Origin: Leuconostoc gelidum subsp. gelidum KCTC 3527
GTDB lineage: Bacteria > Bacillota > Bacilli > Lactobacillales > Lactobacillaceae
DNA length: 64,000 nt
Direction of reading: 5' to 3'
NCBI RefSeq assembly: GCF_000166715.1
Contig: NZ_AEMI01000002.1
Location: 62,001-126,000, forward strand
Shown here: piece after piece, positions 53,555 through 60,760 of the stretch
How the letters are laid out: each line of letters opens with the position of its first letter
Numbering within the stretch: the stretch's first letter is position 1
Position numbers and translations under genes: made by a program
Notes under the pieces: generated by a model
Database searches by the model: none
Seen by the model: only the letters and a program-made list of their open reading frames with translations
Told to the model about the DNA's origin: nothing

Positions 53555-53693
53555 GCACAAAGTTAATGCTTGAGCGAACGCAAGTGATTGCTTTTTTTCA
53601 AAAATTCATTTGCAAATTTACAGCAAATACGCCTAATCAATCAACGTTTTTGTTGCATATCAATCATTGAAAAACCTGTATTACGCTACGAAA

Positions 53694-53720
53694 TTAAATT
53701 CATCCTTGTGATGAATTTAA
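53694..53720. repeat. 11-bp inverted repeat between gap and metG
   Basis: TTAAATTCATC and GATGAATTTAA pair perfectly around CTTGT. It lies about 57 nt beyond the metG stop and upstream of the gap promoter. No strong T-run follows, so a weak terminator of metG or an operator of gap are both possible. Confidence 0.5.
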
Positions 53721-53776
53721 CATCGTTTTGTACCGATTCCATACCAAATATTATAGTTCTTAAAGCTTACATAGGC

Positions 53777-55888
53777 TTATTCAATACCCGAACCAGGCGC
53801 AATTGAATCCGGTAAAATAGTAACCGTCACAATATCATTTTTTTCAGCTGATAAAATCATGCCTTCTGATAATTCACCAGCCATTTTACGTGGTTTCATA
53901 TTGGCCACAATAGCGACCGTCTTGCCAACTAACACAGCTGGATCAGCGTACCATTTGCGAATACCTGACAAAATTTGTCGTGGTTTACCTGAACCATCAT
54001 CAAGTGTGAATTTAAGCAATTTTTCTGATTTTTCAACAATTTCACCAGCTATGATTTTAGCAGCTAAAATCTCAACTTTAGCAAAATCATCATACGTAAT
54101 GAGTTCACGTGCAGGTTCGTCTGTAACAGCAGTTTTCTTAGCTTCTTCTTTGACTGCACGACCCTTACCCTTTGTATCTTTTGACACGAGGCTCGAAATA
54201 AAACGCACCTCTTCTTCAACGTCTTGACGTGGGAAAATAGGTTCGCCTTTCTTAACGACTGTCCCACCAGTTGGTAACTTGCCAAATGTTAGCCCAGCAA
54301 TGCGCACACCCTTTTCTGGATACTCAAAACCAAGCTGTTCGTAAATTTTCTTAGGTGCTTTGGTCAAAACAGGTTGCAATAAGACAGCGACAATACGTAA
54401 TGCACCGGCTAAATGTGCCATGACATTTGATAACACAGCTTTTTGCGTGTCATCTTTGGCCAAAACCCATGGTTGCGTTTCATCGATATATTTATTGGCA
54501 CGTCGAATAATTGTCCATATATTTTCTAATGCATCTGCGGTTCGCATATCTTGAAAATTTTTATGATAATCAGTAATTGCATCCTCTGTTGTGCGAACTA
54601 AAGCCTCATCAAAATCAGTTTTGCCAGTCCGTAATTCAGGGATAACACCGTTTTCATACTTATTAATCATGGCCACTGTACGGTTCAGTAGATTACCCAA
54701 ATCGTTAGCTAGATCAAAGTTAACACGCGCTACAAAGTCTTCGGGTGTAAATACCCCATCATTGCCAAATGGCATGGCCCGTAATAAGTAATATCTTACA
54801 GCGTCTAACCCATAACGTTGCTCAAGCACTTCAGGATAAATGACATTGCCCTTAGACTTTGACATTTTTCCATCCTTCATCACTAGCCAACCATGACCAA
54901 TAACTGCTTTTGGTAACTCAATGCCTAACGCATGTAACATGATAGGCCAATAAATTGTATGAAAACGTACAATTTCCTTACCGACTAATTGGACATTGGC
55001 TGGCCAAAACTTTTCAAACAAATCTGTATTTTCTGAATCGTAACCTAACGCGGTAATATAGTTAGATAATGCATCAATCCAAACATAGATAACATGTTTT
55101 TCGTCTCCAGGAACTGAGATTCCCCAGTCCACGGCTGTACGCGTAACTGCCAAATCTTCCAGTCCAGGCGCAATAAAGTTATTAATCATTTCATTCATGC
55201 GTGCTTCAGGTTGAATAAATTCTGGATGAGTTTTGTAATAATCAAGCAGCCAGTCTGCATACTTACTCATTTTGAAGAAGTATGCCTCTTCTTTAACTAA
55301 CTCAACATCATGCCCAGAAGGGGCTTTACCGCCAATCATTTTATCATCTGCATCACGATAAACTTCTGCCAACTGTGATTCAGTAAAATACTCTTCATCT
55401 GAAACAGAGTACCAACCTTCATATTCTCCCTTATAAATATCACCATTTTCAAGTAATGTCGTAAATATTTTTTGGACAGCCTTTTCATGACGTTCTTCAG
55501 TTGTACGAATAAAGTCGTCGTATGAAATATCCATCAGTTGCCATAGATCTTTAATGTCTTTCGCCATACCATCCAAATAATTGATTTCAGGTATGCCCTC
55601 AGCTTTTGCTTTTTGTTGAATTTTAAGTCCATGTTCATCAGTTCCAGTCAAAAAATAAACATCTTCCCCTAACAAACGATGATAACGCGCAGCCGCATCA
55701 GCAAGAACCGTTGTATAGGTATTCCCAAGCTGCAACTTTCCTGAAGGATAATAAATAGGTGTCGTAATATAGAAAGTTTTATCTTTTTGAACAGAAAACT
55801 GTTGTTCTGATTTTGAAAACTTATCATAGATAACCGCTGAATCGGTGAGATTAGCAGTATTAAAAAGGACATTATTTGGTTCTGACAT
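53777..55888 (-). CDS. metG: Methionyl-tRNA synthetase
   Basis: Charges initiator and elongator tRNA-Met. It has 703 residues. The core starts TFYITTPIYYPSGKL at about 38, and the KMSKS loop is DGKMSKSKGN. The zinc cysteines of the E. coli type are absent, as in the Bacillus type. A C-terminal EMAP-like tRNA-binding domain (about 600-703) ends the protein. The HIGH motif is QLGN in GKLQLGNTY, and about 36 residues precede the core, which is longer than in Bacillus. The ATG at 55888 has GAGAG. Confidence 0.95.
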   Translation of the reverse strand: MSEPNNVLFNTANLTDSAVIYDKFSKSEQQFSVQKDKTFYITTPIYYPSGKLQLGNTYTTVLADAAARYHRLLGEDVYFLTGTDEHGLKIQQKAKAEGIPEINYLDGMAKDIKDLWQLMDISYDDFIRTTEERHEKAVQKIFTTLLENGDIYKGEYEGWYSVSDEEYFTESQLAEVYRDADDKMIGGKAPSGHDVELVKEEAYFFKMSKYADWLLDYYKTHPEFIQPEARMNEMINNFIAPGLEDLAVTRTAVDWGISVPGDEKHVIYVWIDALSNYITALGYDSENTDLFEKFWPANVQLVGKEIVRFHTIYWPIMLHALGIELPKAVIGHGWLVMKDGKMSKSKGNVIYPEVLEQRYGLDAVRYYLLRAMPFGNDGVFTPEDFVARVNFDLANDLGNLLNRTVAMINKYENGVIPELRTGKTDFDEALVRTTEDAITDYHKNFQDMRTADALENIWTIIRRANKYIDETQPWVLAKDDTQKAVLSNVMAHLAGALRIVAVLLQPVLTKAPKKIYEQLGFEYPEKGVRIAGLTFGKLPTGGTVVKKGEPIFPRQDVEEEVRFISSLVSKDTKGKGRAVKEEAKKTAVTDEPARELITYDDFAKVEILAAKIIAGEIVEKSEKLLKFTLDDGSGKPRQILSGIRKWYADPAVLVGKTVAIVANMKPRKMAGELSEGMILSAEKNDIVTVTILPDSIAPGSGIE

Positions 55889-56113
55889 ATGAGTCTCTCT
55901 TTCTGTCATGCGCTGAAATCACAACACATGTTCTTTGCCATATGAGGCGTGCTTTATAAGATAATTATAACGAATTTTAAACTATTTTCATAGTTTTTCT
56001 AAAGAAATTAAAAATGTAACCAGCTGTCCCGGATACTATTAGACCTTTCACAACCATCTCAAAACTGATACAGTTAATCATGCATCTATTAATAATCAAA
56101 GGAGATTAATGAC

Positions 56114-56770
56114 ATGACACAACTCACAGAAATCACTGATTACATGCAACATGCACTCGCTAAAGATAATACAGGCCACAGTGTTGATCATATTAATCGT
56201 GTCGTTGCATTAGCCAATCAAATCTTGATTCACGAACCAAGTGCTAATCAATTTATTGTTCGTGCCGCTGCACTGTTGCATGATGTCTATGATGACAAGC
56301 TATTTACCACTGAAGCAGAAGCGTTAGCAGCAAAAAAAAACTTAATCACTTTTTTGCAAGCTATTCAAGTTTCACGTGTAGAAATCACTGAAATGATTCA
56401 GATTATTGATAATATGTCATGGTCTAAATCAATTGAAGGAAACGCCGAACCACTTGGTATTAACGGTCAAATTGTGCAAGATGCCGACCGTTTGGAAGCC
56501 ATGGGCGCTATTGCCATTACACGAGCAATTACTTATGGTGCGGTAAAAAATCGTGTCCTCTATGATCCCGCTATTATGCCACGCACACCCAAAAGCAAAG
56601 CACAATACCGACACGATGACAGTACGACCATTAATCATTTTTATGAAAAACTACTATTAATAAAAGATCGTCTAAATACTGAAACAGCACGTCAAATTGC
56701 AACAAGTCGACACCAATTCATGTTAGACTTTCTTGCACAGTTCAAAGCAGAATGGGACTTATTGAAATAA
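56114..56770 (+). CDS. HD-domain phosphohydrolase
   Basis: A 218-residue predicted metal-dependent phosphohydrolase: GHSVDHINRV, then AAALLHDVYDDKLF with the HD pair, and a later Asp in VQDADRLEAMGAIAITRAI. It most resembles YpgQ-type nucleotide phosphohydrolases. Substrate unknown. The start has AAAGGAGA. Confidence 0.88.
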   Translation: MTQLTEITDYMQHALAKDNTGHSVDHINRVVALANQILIHEPSANQFIVRAAALLHDVYDDKLFTTEAEALAAKKNLITFLQAIQVSRVEITEMIQIIDNMSWSKSIEGNAEPLGINGQIVQDADRLEAMGAIAITRAITYGAVKNRVLYDPAIMPRTPKSKAQYRHDDSTTINHFYEKLLLIKDRLNTETARQIATSRHQFMLDFLAQFKAEWDLLK

Positions 56771-56781
56771 TGTCATTAACT

Positions 56782-56818
56782 AAGTATGCAAGCGTTAATT
56801 CGTGCATACTTGTTTTTA
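56782..56818 (+). terminator. Terminator after the HD gene
   Basis: AAGTATGC pairs with GCATACTT around CAAGCGTTAATTCGT-like spacer sequence, followed by TGTTTTTATTTTT. Confidence 0.75.
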
Positions 56819-56867
56819 TTTTTCGTTAAAAATGGTATGATTTTAAAAGATTTTAATGGAGAATAAT

Positions 56868-57743
56868 ATGGCAAGAAAACGTACTTACAAACGAAAAAAG
56901 CAACCACAAAACAAACTTTTATCTTTGTTAATTTTAGTTGCTGTAATTGGATTTTATTTTTGGCAGAGTCAACAAAATCAGCAAAAAAAATCTGAACCAA
57001 CTTCAAAATATACCAAAGTAGTTGCCGCTAATAATCAAGCGCTTTTAGATTTAAAATGGGATGGGACACTTAATGGCGATATTGTGCATGTCAACAATAA
57101 TCAAGCCACTTTCACCGAATCTGAATTAAAGCAAACTTTCCCATCGCAAGCTTCAAAATGGCGACCAGTCGATGGCCTAAGTTTGTCACCTTTAGATAAC
57201 CAAGGACGATCACAGCAGGGTAATTTTATTGCCAGCAAAGTTAGTATTAACAAAGTGACTACCCGTCCTGATCGCATATCATACGATGTACGCCCTTCTG
57301 GTTGGTTTATCAACGATAGATTCGATGGCACAAAATGGGTCGGTGGTTATCATGATAATCCCAATGTCAAATTGGGTAATGGCAAACAAGCACTTTGGAA
57401 TAAATCTCATATTGTTGGTTATCAATTTTTCGGTATGCCAACCATGGTGACCGAAAACATGACAACTGGGACACGCGTACAAAATGCGTACCCCGGCCAG
57501 CTGGTGCCAGAAGATGATATTCGAAACGCGATCAATAAACATCCAAACATTTCAATCAGAGGTCAAGTCACACCGCTTTATGTTGGCGATGATCGTCTCG
57601 CACGCGGTGTACATTACATGGCAAAATCTATTCAAGACAACGGCAAAACATTAAATCTAAACTATTGGATTTTCAACGTCCAACCAGGCATTCAAATTGA
57701 TTATAGGACAGCAAAATTCAAAGTATTAAATTCGGCTAAATAA
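56868..57743 (+). CDS. Secreted or membrane-anchored DNA/RNA non-specific endonuclease (EndA-like)
   Basis: A 291-residue protein. A basic N-terminus (RKRTYKRKKQPQNK) and one membrane helix (LLSLLILVAVIGFYFW, about 15-32) anchor a nuclease domain of the NUC1/EndA type. The catalytic region is NKSHIVGYQFFGMP (His in SHI), and the metal-binding Asn is in TGTRVQNAYPGQ. Relatives include streptococcal EndA of DNA uptake and extracellular nucleases. The ATG at 56868 is used, with ATGGAG upstream. With coiA it may belong to DNA uptake, or it may serve nutrition. Confidence 0.85.
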   Translation: MARKRTYKRKKQPQNKLLSLLILVAVIGFYFWQSQQNQQKKSEPTSKYTKVVAANNQALLDLKWDGTLNGDIVHVNNNQATFTESELKQTFPSQASKWRPVDGLSLSPLDNQGRSQQGNFIASKVSINKVTTRPDRISYDVRPSGWFINDRFDGTKWVGGYHDNPNVKLGNGKQALWNKSHIVGYQFFGMPTMVTENMTTGTRVQNAYPGQLVPEDDIRNAINKHPNISIRGQVTPLYVGDDRLARGVHYMAKSIQDNGKTLNLNYWIFNVQPGIQIDYRTAKFKVLNSAK

Positions 57744-57778
57744 AAATCTGACTAAATCATATCAGTCAGATTTTTTTA
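57743..57778 (+). terminator. Terminator after the nuclease gene
   Basis: AAAATCTGACT pairs with AGTCAGATTTT around AAATCATATC, followed by T-run. Confidence 0.9.
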
Positions 57779-57850
57779 TTGTTTAAAAGGCGTTAAACAA
57801 TATTTATCAATTGTGCTTGAACTCATTGTTTTAAACAAACAAATTGTGCT

Positions 57851-58104
57851 TTAAAGCGCGCTAGCCACGCCAGCAATTAAAGTTACCAATATGATTAGTA
57901 GAATGAGATCTAAGAAAGAAATAATTAAACCAGCGATCGCTGTTCCCTTAGGATTACGGAATAAGCCACCAATAGAAAGTGCTAAACCGACAAGAAAAAG
58001 CCAACAATTGCGACGATTAAGCCAGCTAAGCCAATACTATTTTTTTCCACGACAACATTATTAATCACAACATGACTTGCACCATTTTGATTATTTTCAG
58101 ACAT
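57851..58104 (-). pseudogene. Small two-helix membrane protein gene with a frameshift
   Basis: The ATG at 58104 (behind AGAGAGCG) reads MSENNQNGASHVVINNVVVE then NSIGLAGLIVAIVGFFLSV and stops. From the T5 tract at 57995-57999 another frame continues as FLVGLALSIGGLFRNPKGTAIAGLI to a TAA at 57851. Adding one T restores an 80-odd-residue protein with two helices. A single homopolymer indel means either a real inactivation or a sequencing error. It is last in the envelope operon after 58128. Confidence 0.65.
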
Positions 58105-58127
58105 TTTTATACGCTCTCTTTTCATTA

Positions 58128-59705
58128 TTAACTAACATTATTATCTTCTGATATTTTCTTTTGATCTGAATCAATTGACTCAACTTGCCATACTTTATTG
58201 CGTTTGTCATAAACCATATGTGCAGTTAGCTCAAATGTTTGCGTTACATCACCATATGAGTCGTTGTCATCATCAGTCGTATAGCGAAAATCAGTTTTTA
58301 CCTGATAAACAGCATCTGCTGTTGTCAAACTTGTTTGTTTAACTGATTTAACATTTGGTGACTTAAATGAAACAGACTCTGCATTTCGTTTGGCATCATG
58401 AAGATTGTGACGTATTATTTTTTTATAGTCTTGATAAGCCTTGTTATTAGCACCATTTTTAAACATATCCAAGTTATTTGGATCCTCTTCTTGTGAAGCA
58501 TATGACCCCAAAGCATCATACATTGACGAAACTGTGCTGTTGGCATCATCTTCTGTCATTAAATCATCTGCATTTAAATTGATACTTTCGCCATCATATA
58601 AATCTTTCAAACTTGTTTTACTTGTTCGAATGGTCTGATCTCCAAACTTAGCTTGTACATAGGCTTTGGCACCTTTACTAACTGGCATGTCCTTCACTGA
58701 CAACAACCCATCTTTTAGTGTCCCAACCTTTGTCTCACCAATGTACAAATCACCTGAACTTAAATTTGAATTGACATCAAAACTAATCATTTCAATTGCC
58801 AAGTTAACATCTGTTGAACTATCAATTTTCCTTTCATCACTGGTTGCGACATCTTGACCACTGATTTTACCAGTCGCATTAAATTGATACAACCCGCTAA
58901 CTTGGTGCTTAAATGACTTAGAATAACGATTAGAATTTGATTTCCCAATCGTTGTGCCATTCATTTTGAGCGTCATGCCTTTATTATTCGTTGACACGTT
59001 AAAATCAACTGGTTTGACAGTTAATTGGTATTTAGGGAAGACTAAGAAAGCATTCCCCGTACGTTTGAAAATAAAACCATCATCATTTTGTCCTGATAAC
59101 ATGAGGTTATAAATGTCTTTTTCTCGTTGATTGGACCATTTAGCACTAGCCATATTGTTAATAAAAGGAGATAAGGCGTCTTGATCAATTTTCTTCTTTG
59201 TATCTGACCAGACAAAATTCTTTGCGTATTGTGCTGCACTTTCAGACTTTAACACTTTTAAAGTACGTTGTGCCGTTGCTGCTTTAGCATAATACTTAGT
59301 TCCCCAAGTCACCAAGACAATTCCAACAGCAATAACCACTACACCAGTTGTTATTGCAATTTTTTTACCTGGAGACATTTTTTGTCTCGATACTCTAAGA
59401 ACGGGATTTGGTTCATTCTTATTTTGATTTATTGCTAATGGTGTGACGCTGTTAAAGCCAGCGATTTTAGCTTGACGAACCTCTTCAAGGTTAGGTAAGC
59501 GACCATTAACTAATTCAAACTTATCACGCCAAGTTTCTGCCGACGTGGCTACAGGTTTTGATGTTACTAATTCTTCTTCACCTTGAGTAGATTGAATACC
59601 TACCCAAACAAACCCATTCTTACCAGATTCAGTAACTTCTTCTATTGTTGGGTTACGGTGATTTTTTGCTTTGAAATCAGCTAACCATTCTTTTTTCTGA
59701 TCCAT
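58128..59705 (-). CDS. TcaA-like membrane protein with two N-terminal WxxxF-NxRxP motifs
   Basis: A 525-residue protein. Two short motif repeats at the N-terminus (EWLADFKAKNHRNPTIEEV and TWRDKFELVNGRLPNLEEV) precede one membrane helix (about 115-137, IAITTGVVVIAVGIVLVTWG). A long outer part follows with TcaA-type repeats (FLVFPKYQLTVKPVDFNV, LYIGETKVGTLKDGLL) and a C-terminal NTF2-like domain. TcaA-type proteins affect wall stress and glycopeptide response in staphylococci. The start at 59705 has GAGGTG. It shares the motif with the neighbour at 59716. Confidence 0.78.
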   Translation of the reverse strand: MDQKKEWLADFKAKNHRNPTIEEVTESGKNGFVWVGIQSTQGEEELVTSKPVATSAETWRDKFELVNGRLPNLEEVRQAKIAGFNSVTPLAINQNKNEPNPVLRVSRQKMSPGKKIAITTGVVVIAVGIVLVTWGTKYYAKAATAQRTLKVLKSESAAQYAKNFVWSDTKKKIDQDALSPFINNMASAKWSNQREKDIYNLMLSGQNDDGFIFKRTGNAFLVFPKYQLTVKPVDFNVSTNNKGMTLKMNGTTIGKSNSNRYSKSFKHQVSGLYQFNATGKISGQDVATSDERKIDSSTDVNLAIEMISFDVNSNLSSGDLYIGETKVGTLKDGLLSVKDMPVSKGAKAYVQAKFGDQTIRTSKTSLKDLYDGESINLNADDLMTEDDANSTVSSMYDALGSYASQEEDPNNLDMFKNGANNKAYQDYKKIIRHNLHDAKRNAESVSFKSPNVKSVKQTSLTTADAVYQVKTDFRYTTDDDNDSYGDVTQTFELTAHMVYDKRNKVWQVESIDSDQKKISEDNNVS

Positions 59706-59715
59706 GATAGGCACC

Positions 59716-60591
59716 TCACCAATTTCCTAATGATTGCGTTAGATTTTGAAGTAGCGGCACGATAACAACACGCAATTCAATGAAAATCACAACGACACTT
59801 ATAAACCACTGGAGTAAAACTACCCATGCAGCATCAAACTTTCCTTGATGCAAGTGCACTTCTGAGATTAAAAATTGTTGCGCTGCAACTAGTAAGGCCG
59901 CCCCCAAAATCAAAATAAAGCCAATTACAGTAAAAGAAGTGAAAAAAGTATTAACAATTGAAGATACGTTTTCCAACGATGAAGCTGATATAGAAGGAAT
60001 TGGCACAACAAATGATAATATAGCACCAATAATATTAATCAAAGATAATGGTGCAAACCACTTTAAATACTTACATACCGTTTGGTTCACAGTAAAGTAG
60101 CGACGATTAAGCAACAGCAAACCAGGTAATGCTGCCAGATAAAATACGGCAAAAATGATAGCAACGTAGAAAAATAGTTGCCAATTTAAAACACTTAACT
60201 GACTGCGAATCTTGGTTAAATCTGTGCCGTAAGACGAATAACTATTTAGTGCAGCATTCATACCACGCCGAATAACGTTTGAAAATGAAAATGCCCCAGT
60301 TAGTGATGCGATAACAAACGATACCCACAGAAATATATTACCAGATACATCATTTAACCGACTAGGATGTGCAATAATTGGCTTCACCCAAGTCCAATAA
60401 TTTCCAGCATGTTGCTTAGCATTTGTGTAGACACGATTAGCATCTTCAGTAATAGCTACCTTAGATGTGTTATGTTCTTGTTTCTCTAATGTCACTTCTC
60501 CATTTTCAATTGCTGCCAATACCTCATCTGCCGTTGGTTGACGATCATTAATTAGTGCAAAATATTCTTGCCACTCTTGCTTTGTAGCCAT
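59716..60591 (-). CDS. Multi-helix membrane protein with N-terminal WxxxF-NxRxP motif
   Basis: A 291-residue protein. The N-terminal motif EWQEYFALINDRQPTADEV (about 6-25) is the same as the two in the adjacent TcaA-like gene. It is followed by a linker and five or six membrane helices (from IFLWVSFVIASLTGAF at about 86). It is first in a three-gene unit, 10 nt before the TcaA-like gene. Unknown function; the shared motif suggests that the two proteins meet the same cytoplasmic partner. Confidence 0.7.
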   Translation of the reverse strand: MATKQEWQEYFALINDRQPTADEVLAAIENGEVTLEKQEHNTSKVAITEDANRVYTNAKQHAGNYWTWVKPIIAHPSRLNDVSGNIFLWVSFVIASLTGAFSFSNVIRRGMNAALNSYSSYGTDLTKIRSQLSVLNWQLFFYVAIIFAVFYLAALPGLLLLNRRYFTVNQTVCKYLKWFAPLSLINIIGAILSFVVPIPSISASSLENVSSIVNTFFTSFTVIGFILILGAALLVAAQQFLISEVHLHQGKFDAAWVVLLQWFISVVVIFIELRVVIVPLLQNLTQSLGNW

Positions 60592-60708
60592 GTGTACTCT
60601 CCCTATTATATTTTTTCAGTAAAAATCCACTAATTTAAAAATTATAATATAAAAACAGTGTTTTTACTTAAACGTCCCTATGTCGGGGTTCTTTTGATTA
60701 ATAATTAA

Positions 60709-60743
60709 AAAGGACTTCAAACATTGCATACTTTGAAGTCCTT
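60709..60743 (-). terminator. Terminator after the surface protein gene
   Basis: AAAGGACTTCAAA pairs with TTTGAAGTCCTTT, with T-rich sequence following on the minus strand. Confidence 0.9.
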
Positions 60744-60760
60744 TGTTAATTTTTTTAATA

